From assembly GCF_964204645.1 (NCBI RefSeq), contig NC_134029.1:13384850-13448849 (forward strand): a stretch of 64,000 nt of DNA, read 5' to 3'. Every line of letters starts with the position of its first letter. Positions within the stretch are counted from its first letter, which is position 1. Made by a program: the position numbers and the translations under genes. The stretch is from Tubulanus polymorphus (Eukaryota > Nemertea > Palaeonemertea > Tubulaniformes > Tubulanidae). This document shows, in pieces, positions 1 through 10,996 of the stretch. The notes under the pieces are model-generated. The model made no database searches. It had not been told where the DNA came from and saw only the letters and a list, made by a program, of their open reading frames with translations.

Positions 1-3000
1 TAATAGACATCTCGAATCACAAAAACACCACCAAAATTTGAGTAATAATGTTTTAGGAAAAAATTATTTTGACGATAAACCTCAAAAAGTAAAAAAACCA
101 ACTTCAAAAACTAAATCCATTTCAAATAAACCTTACATGGAAAATGTTAGAAATTATATTGATTCACTAGAAATAAAAGATACAATTGAAATTTTAGAAA
201 CATTACATAGTAAAATTGGTCCTGCAGCTATTATATTTAGATTTTTTAAAGGTACAACAATAGAAGATTATAGTACATTTAATGAAATAATAGAAAAAAT
301 ACTAGATTTGATAACAGATGTTGAATATCCAACAATTAGTATCTCTGGGATAGTAAGTTTTATTAAGTCAGAAGAAAAAATGAATTATAATATTCAAACA
401 CACTCTGAAGAAATAATTTCAAAAACACAAATAAAAGAGAAGTTAGAAAAAATATTTAATGAATTTAAACGTCATATTGAAGAAAGATATTTTGAGGGTT
501 CTGGCTTAACATTGAACGAAATTATATATTTAGATTTAAATGTTTATAATACAAAAAAGAATAAAACATCAAAAAGTAATAAAATGTTTAAAAATGATTC
601 AAACTTTACAACAGAAAAGGATATTAAAGCATCATCTTATATTAAATTACCATTTACAACAAAAGCAGTAATAAATGTTCAAAATGAAGATAATAAATGT
701 TTTCTATGGTCAATTATTAGTTGCTTACATCCAACACAGGAAAATGTTTGTAGAATAACAGATTATCGGAAATATGAAACATTATATAAAATTGATCAAT
801 ATCCAGTAACTATAAAAATGATACCCAAAATAGAAAAAATTAATAATTTAAAAATAAATGTATTCGAATTAATGCAATAACCAAAGACAAAAGGTGAAAA
901 TATTAAAGATTATACATTGGAAGCTTTATATTTAACAGAATATTATGATGATGAAAATGCTATAGATTTGTTATATTATAAAAAAGATGAAAATGAACAT
1001 TATATGTGGTTAAAACAAATTGATTTATTCTTTAGAACAGAAAGTGATCATCATCGTAAAATTTATCTATGTAGAAAATGTTTATCTAAATTTATGACTG
1101 AGAATACATTATTAAAACATAAAGAATTATGTGATAATAAAGATTTTTGTGAATTAATAATGCCAACAGAAAAAGATTATAAATTGAAATTTACTAATCA
1201 TAATTTTAAGAATATTGTTCCATTTGTAATTTATGGGGATTTTGAATCGTTGAATAAAGAATTAACTGATCAAGATAGAAAAGAAATATATAACAAAAAG
1301 CAATTATTAAAATCGATGGATAAAGGAAATGAATTAAATGAAGACGCAACACAAGACCCACCAATTATAAATACAATTAAAAAAGTTCATCAAAGAGCTG
1401 CTGCTTATGGAATTTACATCAAATCAAATTATCCCGAATTATATGAAAGTCAATATATTTCTTTTAGAGGTGAAAATGTAGTTAATGATTTTTGTGACAA
1501 AATGATTGAATTAGAAAGTGATTTTGCAAAATTATTAAACAAAAATAAAAGAATAGTTATGACAAAAGAAGATGAAATTGATTTTAATTATGCAACTCAT
1601 TGTTGTTATTGTGAAAAACGTTTTTATTCATTTGATAAAAAAGTTAGAGATCATGATCATTTAAATTCAAAATATCGTGGAGCTGCTCATGAAGATTGCA
1701 ATTTACAAGCTAAGAAAGTTAATTTCGTACCAATATTATTTCGTAATTTATCAGGCTATGATACCCATCTATTTATAAAACAATTATCGGGAAAATTGGG
1801 CGCAATTAATCAAGAAATAGAAGAATATAATGCTATGAATGGTGTAAATGTAAGAAAATATGATTTTAAACTATTAGCTAAAACATCTGAAAATTATATT
1901 TCATTTCAATTTGGTTGCATTAGATTTTTAGATTCTTATAGATTTCTAGCAAGTTCATTAGATAATTTATCAAAAAGTTTAGTTGATAATGATTTTGTTA
2001 TAACTCGATATTATTTTCCAAATGAACAAGATTTTAAATTATTGAGATATAAAGGCGCAATTCCTTATTCATTTTATAAAACACACAATGATTTTAATGT
2101 AACAGAATTATTAAAAGATCAATTTTATGATCAATTAAAAGAGGAGAATGTGTAAGACGAAGTGTTTAATAGAACATTAAATATTTGGAACCATTTTAAG
2201 ATGAAAAATCATGGCGAATTAGTTGATTTATATTTAAAATCAGATGTTATGATATTGGCTGACATATTTGAAAAATTTAGAGAAGTTAATTTGAATCATT
2301 TTAATGTTGATCCTTGTTATTGCTACTCTAGTCCTGGTTTAACCTGGCAATGTGGTTTAAAATATACAAATGTAGAATTAGATTTATTAAAAGAACCAGA
2401 CATGGTTTTATTATTTGAAAAATCAATTAGAGGTGGAATTAGTGGTGTTATGGGAGATAGATATTTTAAAGCAAATGATGAATATAAATTATTATATATT
2501 GACGCCAATAATTTATATGGTTGGGCAATGATGCAACCTCAACCATATAAAAATTTTATATTAACAGAATTTGAAAGTGATGATAAAACTAATTGGGAAA
2601 GCGCAATTTTGAGTTTAGAAGATGAAGCACCAATTGGTTATTTCTTTGTAGTTGATTTAGAATATCCTGAAAATATAAAGTTTAAAACAAGAAACTTACC
2701 TTATTGCCCAGAACATTTAACTGGAGATGATAGTTATTTAAGTGAATACCAGAAGAAAATAAAACCGAAAGATCATGTTTTTACAGAAAAATTACTTACT
2801 CAAAATAATAAATACAATATATTGTCCATTATAGAATGTTAGAATTTTATCTAAAACAAGGAATGAAATTAAAGAAAGTACATAGATATATTGAATTTAA
2901 TCAATCGAAGTGGTTAGAAAAATATATAGATTTCAATACTCAACAGAGAACAATATCAAAAACAGATTTTGAAAAAGATTTCTTCAAATTAATGAATAAT

Positions 3001-4812
3001 AGTTTTTATGGTAAAACATGTGAAAATATTAGAAATAGAAATGATATTGAATTAGTAAATAATTCTGAAAGATTAAGACAGTTACAATCAAGTCCTAGAC
3101 ATTAAGGAAATTAAAGATTTGAAGATTATTTAACAGCAGTTAAATTAAAAAGAACATCAATGAAATTTAATAAACCTATATTTATTGGTTCGACTGTTTT
3201 AGAAGTATCAAAATTATTAATGTATGATTTTTATTATAATGTTTTACAACCACTTTTTGGGGAAAAGCATATTGAAATATTATATTTTGATTCTGTAACA
3301 GCTGACACCCCAATATTATTAAAATGTAATGATAAAATATTGATAAGAAGAATTTCAGAAATAATTCCAAAACAAAATGAATGTTATATTTCATATCGAG
3401 AAAAAGAATTAATACAAATAAATGGTTTAATGGATGTTTGGACAAGAAATGGATGGAAAAAATTAAAGAATATTATTAGGCATAAAACAAATAAGAAAAT
3501 CTATAGAGTTAGAACTAAATTAGGATTTGTAGATGTTACAGAAGATCATAGTTTAATTAAACGAAATGGTGATGAAATAAAACCAACTGATATAAAAATT
3601 GGAGATGAATTATTACATAAAAGATTTTTCCAAAGAATGAATCATATGTCATTTGATGAAATAATTGATAATATTTATAATATAGAACCCGAAACATTAG
3701 AAGAAAAAGAATATTTTATCAAAGGATTTTTCATGGGTGATGGTTCAGCAGGTGTGTATAATTATGTAAATCGCACTCAATATTGCTGGTATTTATGCAA
3801 TCAAGACTTAAAATTATTAGAAAGAATAAAGAAATTTCTGTGAAGAAGTTTATCCAAATAAAACATTTAAAATCATGGATGTTATGAAATCAACAGCAGT
3901 TTATAGAATACTTGTAAATAATCCTAAAGATTTTGCTATAAAATATAATGATGAATTCTATATTCATGCAATAGTTAAAAGTAATACTTCAACAAAAGAA
4001 AAGATAGTTCCAGATTATGTATTAAATGCAAAAAATAATTTAAGAAAATGGTTCTTCATTGGATTCTATGCTGCAGATGGTTCAAAAAGTTTCAAAAACC
4101 GCAAAACAATATCTTTAGCTCAAAAAGGAAAAGTTGCTATATCAGGATTGAATATATTATGCAGTTCATTAGGATTTAATATGAATATTGGATTGATTAA
4201 ATCTAAACCAAATTGCTTTAATTTAAGCCATGTAGAAAATGAGTTAACAGAAGAAGTTAAGGATTTATTTGAAATATATAACCCAACTGACTATGTTTAT
4301 GATTTATCAACAGATAATGGAACATTCAATTCTGGGTTCCCATTAATCCAAAAAAATACCGACGCCTACATACTAAAAATCAAGACAAATGACATAACAA
4401 AAGACTAAAAACATTAAAACATCATTTTGATTTTAGCAATTATCCCAAAGATCATGAACTATTTAGCAATGGTAATAAAAAGATTCCTGGTAAATTTAAA
4501 GATGAATTAGGGGGTGATGAAATGATTGAATTTGTTGGGATAAGAAGTAAAATGTATAGTTACAGAACAAAAGATCATGAAGCTAAAAAGTTAAAAGGAA
4601 TAACAAAACATGTGGTTGATAAACATATAGAATTTCAAGATTATATAAAGTGTTTATATAAATCAATTGTAATGAAACACAAAATGAATTGTTTAAGATC
4701 AGAAGATCATGAGAGGTACATTAATGAAGTTGAAAAAACTAGTTTAAATCCATTTGATGATAAAAGGCATATTTTAGATGATGGTATAAAAACATTACCT
4801 TATGGTCATTAA
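1..4812 (+). pseudogene. polB: Polinton protein-primed DNA polymerase B, copy A (5' end outside window, broken, contains an intein)
   Basis: Replicative family-B polymerase of Polinton/Maverick elements, with a 3'-5' exonuclease half and a polymerase half. The frame is already open at the left edge, where residues of a C2H2 finger (HLESQKHH) are visible, so the start lies upstream. Seen in order: Exo I YGDFES (about 1232), an HNH-like DHDHL...RGAAH...C segment (about 1650-1700), Exo II NLSGYD (about 1747), motif A DANNLYG (about 2503), motif B NNSFYGKT (about 2995) and motif C, which begins as YFD at 3283 and is interrupted by an intein (3292-4357) before TDAY. Breaks: in-frame stops at 878-880, 2153-2155 and 3103-3105 and one a few codons later, and frameshifts near 2822 and 4406. 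The C-terminus stops at an A-run (4810-4827), about 30 residues short of copy B, where an antisense gene abuts. Family assignment is firm; the gene is not functional as read. Confidence 0.93.
3292..4357 (+). other. Intein with LAGLIDADG homing-endonuclease motifs inside polB motif C
   Basis: The insertion begins with Ser (SVTADTPILL, splicing block A) directly after YFD and ends with Asn (PLIQKN, block G) directly before Thr-Asp, so it splits the YxDTDS catalytic motif. Block B is visible as VTEDHSLI (TxxH). Two dodecapeptide motifs of a LAGLIDADG endonuclease follow: GFFMGDGSAG near 3724 and GFYAADGSKS near 4060. A block F-like VYDLSTDNGTF precedes the end. The length of 1066 nt corresponds to about 355 aa. 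One extra base (or two missing) near 3836-3845 breaks the frame between the two endonuclease motifs. The penultimate residue is Lys rather than the usual His. The insertion point between D and T corresponds to the pol-c position used by archaeal and mimivirus family-B polymerases. Copy B has no insertion here. Confidence 0.93.
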
Positions 4813-6139
4813 AAAAAAAAAAAAAAATCATAAAATCAATATCATCATACTCGAAATCACTATTGGCTTCTTCATTTTCATTTAATTGTTTAGGTTCTTC
4901 TTCCATTTCATTTTTCTCATTTAAATAAAGTTCTATCTTGTTCCACATTTCATCTCGCTCTCTTTGTTTCTTTTTGTTTGTTAATTCATCAAATGGAATT
5001 ATAATATCTATGTTTAAATAATTTACAATCTTATTTAAAAAGAATTCATAATTTATTGAATCTGTTATTCTATTTTCCAAATAATACATTAATATTTGTT
5101 TGAATATTTTTTTTATATTTTTCATATCTTCTTCTGTTAATTTAGGTTTTTCATAATAATCGTTAAATAATAAATATAAATACATTTTCTTTTGTTTTGT
5201 GTTAAATGTTGACGGAATAATTGTTTTTATAATATCTTTTTTAGTTATTTCACCATTTTTATTTTCTATTATTTTCATTTTTTCAAGCCATTGCATATAT
5301 TCTGGTGTATGATCTTCTATAGAAAATATTTTAAAAATTTCATCTAGATAATTTAATTTTGGATCTATGAGAACATTTCTAGTTTTTTCTTCACCCAATA
5401 AATTCTTTTGCCATCCACATTCATTACAAAATAACACAGTACCTTCTTGTCTTAAGGTCGCATAACTACATTGTGGACATTTTCGTTTATAATTTATTGG
5501 TAATAGATCTTCATTAAGCTCCTGGTATTTTCTTACGTTTTCTTTATGTTTTATTGTTCTATTATGTAGATTTGAATTACTTGTTGTAATAATCAATTTA
5601 CAATATTTACAATAATATGTTTTTCTTGTTAATTCATTATATTGTTTTTCTAACATTTCATCTGTTTCATTATTATCTGGTAACGTTTTCTCATATTTTA
5701 TTTTTTCTAATAATTTTTTTTTTCTTTCATTGAATTCAGTTTCAAATTTATTAGAAATTTTATCTATATGTGCTTTACGAAATTGATGATTCTCCCAATC
5801 TTCTGTATTTTCAGGGCTATATTTCATTCGACAAGGCTCACAGAAATGATCTTTTATATTATCCATATCATAGAATAAGAAAGGTCTTTTCCAAATAACT
5901 TCAGGTTCAACTTCGGCAGAATTACTATTACTTTTATTACTATCAACATTAGCCGTTGCGCCATTAATTCTACACTTCTCTGAATGTTTTTTAACATATT
6001 TTCTTGAGAATGATTTATTACATTTTGGGCAGTTTAGTTTAGGGGGTTTATAATTTTCATCATGTTTTTTCATATGTCGAGCCATATTACTTTTTCTTAG
6101 AAGTTCGCCACAAATTTCACATGCTATCTTCTCATCCAT
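4739..6139 (-). CDS. Multi-zinc-finger protein, possibly VLTF3-like transcription factor
   Basis: An intact 466-aa frame antisense to its Polinton neighbours. Fingers: C7/C10/H22/H26; C37/C40/H52/C56; C100/C103/H118/H124; C177/C180/H192/H198; and a C4 zinc ribbon C221/C224/C238/C241 (CPQC...CNECG). About 200 mostly helical, charged residues follow. A zinc ribbon ahead of a helical C-terminal domain is the layout of poxvirus late transcription factor VLTF3-like proteins of large DNA viruses. That comparison is from memory and is weak. The start carries the TAAATAAATG box shared by the element's late-type genes. The last 30 or so residues run through a T-run (4810-4827) and then antisense to polB, so the true C-terminus probably ended near 4828 or is lost. 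Copy B has a different small gene in this slot. Confidence 0.7.
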   Translation of the reverse strand: MDEKIACEICGELLRKSNMARHMKKHDENYKPPKLNCPKCNKSFSRKYVKKHSEKCRINGATANVDSNKSNSNSAEVEPEVIWKRPFLFYDMDNIKDHFCEPCRMKYSPENTEDWENHQFRKAHIDKISNKFETEFNERKKKLLEKIKYEKTLPDNNETDEMLEKQYNELTRKTYYCKYCKLIITTSNSNLHNRTIKHKENVRKYQELNEDLLPINYKRKCPQCSYATLRQEGTVLFCNECGWQKNLLGEEKTRNVLIDPKLNYLDEIFKIFSIEDHTPEYMQWLEKMKIIENKNGEITKKDIIKTIIPSTFNTKQKKMYLYLLFNDYYEKPKLTEEDMKNIKKIFKQILMYYLENRITDSINYEFFLNKIVNYLNIDIIIPFDELTNKKKQRERDEMWNKIELYLNEKNEMEEEPKQLNENEEANSDFEYDDIDFMIFFFFFNDHKVMFLYHHLKYAFYHQMDLN

Positions 6140-6207
6140 TTATTTAGGAAAGATTTTATTAAAATTAATTTTTAGTGATATGCGGTAATTTTTTTATGTT
6201 ATAAATA

Positions 6208-6593
6208 ATGGTAGAATAAAAAGAATACAGAATATTTGTTGATTCTAGAAAACTTACAAATTATAAATCACATAATTTACTAGTTCAATTAGATAGAGAA
6301 TTTAAGAATTGTGTAGATTTAAAATTAGTTAATATAAGTTTATTGACCCAACAAAAACATTTGAAGCAACTAAAGATACAATTTGTAATTCTGGTTTATT
6401 AAATATTTTACCATTAAAAAATGTCAAACAATTTGGAACGCAAATAAGTTATAATTTAGCTGAATGTGATTTCAAACCTTGTATTCCACATTTCAATAAT
6501 TTTAAATTAGAAATAAGAAATCATAATGGTTATTTAATTGATTTGAATAACTTTCCTGTAATTCATGAATTAGTTATAAGATGTAAAGAGTAA
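6208..6593 (+). pseudogene. mCP: Minor capsid (penton-type) protein, copy A, internally deleted
   Basis: A remnant of the single-jelly-roll minor capsid protein that is full length in copy B (21184-21945). The fourth codon is a stop (6217-6219). The first 45 or so codons then match copy B, including EYRIFVDSR. At about 6341 the sequence jumps to the last third (DPTKTFEA onward). Compared with copy B, about 376 bp are missing. The deletion is not a multiple of three, so the frame is lost as well. The C-terminal end (ELVIRCKE) is preserved. It sits between the antisense zinc-finger gene and the small structural genes. Confidence 0.85.
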
Positions 6594-6609
6594 TTTTTTC
6601 ACTATATAA
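6592..6609 (+). promoter_or_regulatory. Late-type promoter/start box
   Basis: T-tract then TATATAA directly joined to the ATG at 6610. One of a series of near-identical boxes before the structural genes. Confidence 0.6.
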
Positions 6610-6967
6610 ATGAATATAACTGTTGGACCGAGTATATGTTTTGGGTTTGATTTTAAACGTGAGAAAGAAATGAAATTTAACGTTAATGATGTAATTACAC
6701 GTATTAAAAATATTGCATTTTCTAATGAAACAACATTTGAGTATAAAACAACAATAGATAAAGAAACTTTAAATGTAGAAAAGATTACTAATTTAATTAG
6801 AGAATCTTTAAGATTTTATGAATTAGATGAAGATTTTATCATCGATGATATTGAAAAAAATAATAATTGAAATATATACAAATGAAACTAGTAATGAAAT
6901 AAATGTTGAATTAATCATAAATAAGTTAACTAAATATTTTGATGATAGTAATTTTTTTGATAAATAA
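6610..6967 (+). pseudogene. Small conserved Polinton protein, unknown function (copy A)
   Basis: Starts MNITVGPSICFGFDFK, a 16-residue stretch identical in copy B, then becomes a variable, acidic, lysine-rich sequence. The first frame stops at 6868-6870. A frame continuing from about 6855 (EIYTNETSNEI... to the stop at 6965-6967) matches the end of the copy-B gene, so one frameshift in an A-rich run separates the two parts. No domain recognised and no membrane segment. The stop overlaps the start box of the next gene, a compact head-to-tail arrangement. Confidence 0.6.
6949..6967 (+). promoter_or_regulatory. Late-type promoter/start box
   Basis: AATTTTTTTGATAAATAA immediately before the ATG at 6968. 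Confidence 0.62.
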
Positions 6968-7189
6968 ATGAGTGATAATAAGTGGATAATAACTGGATTA
7001 TATAATGGCGCATTACTATCAGTTGGAACTGTTGGTTATTCAATGGTATTAAAAAAAGTATTCAAAATGGGAAGTGTTAATGTTGATAGATTTGATATAA
7101 ATGATATTTTAAAATTAACATTAGCAGTTACTTTATCTAATTTAACAATTGATTATTTAGAAAAACAAAAATATATTCCTTCCATATAA
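6968..7189 (+). CDS. Small membrane protein of Polinton structural module (copy A)
   Basis: 73 aa, intact. Two hydrophobic stretches are visible: residues 6-27 (ITGLYNGALLSVGTVGYSMV) and about 45-60 (ILKLTLAVTLSNLTI). It ends in a short basic tail. Copy B (20603-20824) is nearly identical, so the gene has been under constraint or the copies are recently related. Function unknown; position in the capsid-gene block and size suggest a virion membrane or assembly component (inference). Confidence 0.72.
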   Translation: MSDNKWIITGLYNGALLSVGTVGYSMVLKKVFKMGSVNVDRFDINDILKLTLAVTLSNLTIDYLEKQKYIPSI

Positions 7190-7193
7190 ATGC

Positions 7194-7213
7194 GTAATTT
7201 TTTTGCTAAATAA
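7194..7213 (+). promoter_or_regulatory. Late-type promoter/start box
   Basis: GTAATTTTTTTGCTAAATAA abutting the ATG at 7214; identical in the next gene. Confidence 0.65.
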
Positions 7214-7636
7214 ATGGCTTCTGCATTTATAACTATTATAGGATCGGCAATTGTTAACGCTTTAGCATTTACTGGTGGTGGATATTTATTTAAACATATT
7301 GATAAAAATAGTTCATTAGGAGAACAAAGAAGACATAACTTAGCGTTAGAGAAATACAATAAAGCTGCAGAAGAATATAGAGAAAAGAGACAAAACTATA
7401 TGGATTACGTCAATAAAGAATTATATGATCGGAAGATTTCACACAGAGATTTTCAATCAGTTGATGATGCAATGAGTTTATATAACGCGGTAACCAATAA
7501 AGAAAAATTACATCTATACAAACCTAAATTATCAGATTATTATACCCCAAGTAAAGAACAACAGAAATATGAAATAATATGGATTTTAGGGGGAACTGTT
7601 ATTGTTATATTTGTTGCTTATAAGTTTACTAATTAG
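7214..7636 (+). CDS. Conserved Polinton membrane protein with DVDDAM motif (copy A)
   Basis: 140 aa, intact. An N-terminal hydrophobic segment (residues 3-24), a central basic and glutamate-rich helical region (RRHNLALEKYNKAAEEYREK), the motif FQSVDDAMSLY near residue 82, and a C-terminal hydrophobic anchor (residues 120-137, IIWILGGTVIVIFVAYKF). This pattern of a coiled stretch followed by a (D/V)DDAMxxY motif recurs in Polinton and adintovirus-type proteins of unknown function. Copy B (20154-20576) differs at only a handful of residues. Likely a virion or assembly membrane protein; function not established. Confidence 0.75.
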   Translation: MASAFITIIGSAIVNALAFTGGGYLFKHIDKNSSLGEQRRHNLALEKYNKAAEEYREKRQNYMDYVNKELYDRKISHRDFQSVDDAMSLYNAVTNKEKLHLYKPKLSDYYTPSKEQQKYEIIWILGGTVIVIFVAYKFTN

Positions 7637-7655
7637 TAATTTTTTTGCTAAATAA
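7636..7655 (+). promoter_or_regulatory. Late-type promoter/start box
   Basis: GTAATTTTTTTGCTAAATAA directly before the ATG at 7656, partly inside the end of the preceding gene. Confidence 0.65.
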
Positions 7656-8078
7656 ATGGAAGATAAAGTTGATAATATTGATATTATTCCTCATGATATA
7701 AATAAAACTAAATTAAAAATATATTTAGAAAAACAAATATTAGAATTTGAAAGTGACTTAAAAGTTAAAAAGAAAAAATATCTAAAAAGTAAAATTATAT
7801 ATTATTTGATTATAAGTGGTTCGGTTACAATTAGTTCTGTAATAACATTTCTAGCAATATTCTCACCATTAACACCTTTAGCTATATCAATTGGCGTGTT
7901 AGGATTAAGTTCAAGTGTTTTAACCGGTATAAGTTCAAAATTAAATATAAAAAGTAATAAAGAAAAAATTAAAACTAATATAAAAGAAATTAATAAATTG
8001 AAGAATACACTAGATTATATAATAAGTTTAAATGGTCATATAACAGTTGAAGAACAAGATAAATTATTAAAAGAATAA
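7656..8078 (+). CDS. Conserved two-helix membrane protein of Polinton module (copy A)
   Basis: 140 aa, intact. A charged N-terminal third with a lysine-rich helix (DLKVKKKKYLKSK), a hydrophobic pair at residues about 48-90 (YYLIISGSVTISSVITFLAIF, then a Pro-Leu-Gly-Ser rich turn and helix), then a lysine-rich tail ending ITVEEQDKLLKE. This organisation matches a family seen beside capsid genes in many Polintons; its role is unknown. The copy-B homologue (19701-20135) is nearly identical and slightly longer at the C-terminus. Confidence 0.73.
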   Translation: MEDKVDNIDIIPHDINKTKLKIYLEKQILEFESDLKVKKKKYLKSKIIYYLIISGSVTISSVITFLAIFSPLTPLAISIGVLGLSSSVLTGISSKLNIKSNKEKIKTNIKEINKLKNTLDYIISLNGHITVEEQDKLLKE

Positions 8079-8086
8079 ATAAATTA

Positions 8087-8106
8087 TTAATTTTTTAATT
8101 ATATAA
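8087..8106 (+). promoter_or_regulatory. Late-type promoter/start box
   Basis: ATTAATTTTTTAATTATATAA abutting the ATG at 8107. Confidence 0.6.
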
Positions 8107-9508
8107 ATGGTAGATAGTTTTCCAAAAGCATTCCAATATAATAAATCAATTAAATATAATATTCCAGCAATAGATTTTAATAAAGATATTACATATAGAA
8201 ATGAAGTTTTAGATTCATTAACTAATTTAGAAATTTATGTTACTGAAACTAATAATTTTAATGCAAAGATGGAAAATATATTTCATGTATATTTAATTAA
8301 TTTTAAAATTGAATTAAAATTTAATTGAAAGATGAAAAACAATGGTTATTAAAATCTAATATGAAGTATTGGCAGAACCAATTAAATTTTGCTGTTTATT
8401 GTGCAACAACAGGTTGTGGAATTAGTTGGAATGATCATTTGAATAATTCTAAATATAAATTAATTCAAAGTTTATTTAGATTTCATACATACTTTCAAAT
8501 AAGAATAATATTAAATGAATTAGAGTGCGCTTTACCAGGATCTAGGTATTTCAAAGAATTAGATAATAATATTAATTTATCAAAGTTTTATAAAATTTGT
8601 AATGAATTTAATATAGATATAAATAATTCTGATTTTAGAACAAAAATTGGAACAATAAGATCACTTCCTTGCCCTAAAAAGATTGCAGAATATTGTGCAC
8701 TTCCCATACCATCTAATAGTTTGTATAATATCTATAGTAATAAATTAGGTTATGGTAAAATAGAAACTTAGGATTTAGAAACATTAAATTTCAATAAATT
8801 ACCGACATTTCATGATAATTTAAAACAAGAAAACAATAATGGTTGGGTTTATTTCATTTTAGAAAATAATGAAGGTTTTACAAAATCAGGTATACAAAGA
8901 ATAAATCAATCTATTAGAACTTATTTGATGTGTATTCTAGGTGCACAAGTTGAAACAAGATCACCGATAATTGGAAATTTGAATACATCATTCGATACAC
9001 AAAAACCATTTAAAGTTTTATTTGAAGATTCCATACATAATGATAAAAATAGATCGATTCCAGAAAACATTGTAAGATATCAAAATTATTTAGATAAATC
9101 ACATATTAGATTAAATTATTGTATAGGCCCTAATCTATTAATTATTTCTAATGATTTAGTATTAAAGATGGGAAACATAATTGGTTATAATAATCTAATT
9201 AAAACTGCAACAATAAATAATTCATTTGGATTGAATGATATAAATAAAAAGATAATTACTGCTCCAAAATTAATGGAAGGTGAAAAAAATAAAAAACATA
9301 TTCAATCAACAGAAACTAAAACTAAAAATATTAAATTAAATTATGACTCCAAAATAAAAGATTACAATACATCAGAAGATATAAAACTGGTAAGATTCAA
9401 CATGAAATAATTAAACTAAATGATGATAATAAATCCCATGAAAATACTAAATTAGCTTTAACTTGTATAGGAATTGTAATCGGAGGAATATTATATTTTA
9501 AATTTTAA
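8107..9508 (+). pseudogene. Conserved Polinton 460-aa protein, copy A (broken)
   Basis: Counterpart of the intact 462-aa protein in copy B (18296-19684), almost identical except for damage: a frameshift near 8303-8330, an in-frame stop at 8769-8771, and a second frameshift near 9390. Visible landmarks are FAVYCATTGCGISWNDH (about 8390), RFHTYFQIRIIL (about 8480), the NYCIGPNLLII segment (about 9115) and a C-terminal membrane anchor (LTCIGIVIGGILYF, to 9508). The RFHTYFQIR and YCIGP segments are features I associate with a conserved Polinton family near the capsid genes. Function unknown. Confidence 0.8.
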
Positions 9509-9524
9509 TTTTTTTATTATATAA
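9506..9524 (+). promoter_or_regulatory. Late-type promoter/start box
   Basis: TAATTTTTTTATTATATAA before the ATG at 9525; overlaps the stop of the preceding gene. Confidence 0.6.
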
Positions 9525-10956
9525 ATGGATGTAGAAGGTGGAGAAGATATTGGAATGGATCCTTTTGATGAACCTGGTATAAGTGATGAACAACCACCTT
9601 TGATGAATCAAGTTTTAATGACGGTAATGAGCCAGGATATAATAATAATTTAAATATGCCTGATTATATTAAAAATGCAGAATCACAATTAAATCCTGAA
9701 AATTTAGACCCAGATTTAGTAAAACAAGATTTAGATAATTTAAACAAAATACCTAAATTAGAACGTATAATTGAAAAATCTAAACTTAACATAAATGATG
9801 AAGACGTTGGACTTTTAGCAGATCAATTAAAATTTTTAGATAATGGTAAATGTTATTATCGTTTGAAAGGTGATTATTATATTGATATCACTTATAAAAA
9901 TAATAAAAATAAAATATTATCAGAATCAACTTTAGAAAAATTAAAACTAGATAGAATTAAAAGAATAAGTAATAGTAATGAAATAACTGATATTACACAA
10001 AAAGAAATAGATGATAATATAGACGTATTTAAACAAAGAATTAATGAATTATTTGAAATAATCAAAAAGAAATCAGAAACAGAAACAACTTCTGAATAGA
10101 ATATAACTTCCAAAAATAGTAAACTTAAATCAAATAAAGTTCCAATTGAAAAACTTTTACCGAATGGATTACTTGATGCAACAGATCTAGAATTAGAAGA
10201 TTTAGATATATTTTCTGATAAAGCAATTAGAGAAATTATTAGTATAAGACTTGCATCTGATAAAATTGCGCATAATAAAAGTATAAGGGATCAAAAAATT
10301 ATGTATTTGGAAAAGGAATTAACTTATAAAAATAAAGAAATAGAACAATTAAAATTAGATAGAGATAATAAAGTTATTGAAGAAATCGAATTTAAAAAAA
10401 GAAATGCATATTTAGAAAAAGAAATTAATAATTCAAAGGATAATTTAGAAGTACAAAAAGAAGAAATTAAATTATTATAAAAATCATATGATTATAATAT
10501 AAATAGATTAAAAGTTATTTTTAAAGATTTATTGATAAAACCAAATTCTGAAATATCACTGAAAGATAGAATAAAGTTATTATTTAAATTAGAAGGAATA
10601 ACAATTCTTTCAATTCTAACAGCTGTAACTATGTTATTTACAACAATTGGTTTAGCAATATCAAATGCTTTGAAATCTACTCCTACTCCCAATAAACCGG
10701 ATAAACCCCAGATAATAATTCTATACAAGATAAAGTTAAAGATGGTTTAAAGAAATTAGCAAAATATTTATGGGAACTATCTAAAAAATCTGCTGCAGCT
10801 TTACCAGGAATTATTGCATCAATTGTTGGTTTTATATTGAAATCTGCAGGAAACATTATTAACTTTGCTGCTGAACATATTATTTTATTTTTAATTACAG
10901 TTGTAAGTGCTATTATTTTTGGGTTAGTAAATATGATATCAAAAAATATCAAGTAA
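9525..10956 (+). pseudogene. Acidic coiled-coil protein with C-terminal membrane domain, copy A (broken)
   Basis: The N-terminus MDVEGGEDI and acidic residues that follow match copy B. After about 40 codons the frame shifts (a stop just before 9656). The middle (9656-10097, then 10100-10480) is a charged, coiled-coil-rich segment that does not resemble copy B at residue level. A stop lies at 10097-10099 and another at 10478-10480. The last 150 residues (10530-10956) again match copy B closely: three hydrophobic stretches including ITILSILTAVTMLFTTIGLA and HIILFLITVVSAIIFG, with one frameshift near 10705. Conserved ends with a swapped or fast-evolving middle. Probably a virion membrane or scaffold-type protein (inference). 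Confidence 0.68.
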
Positions 10957-10976
10957 CCATGATAAAAAATAAATAA

Positions 10977-10996
10977 TTAATTTTTTTGTTAAATAA
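10977..10996 (+). promoter_or_regulatory. Late-type promoter/start box of major capsid gene
   Basis: TTAATTTTTTTGTTAAATAA directly before the ATG at 10997; copy B has the same box before its capsid gene. Confidence 0.66.
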
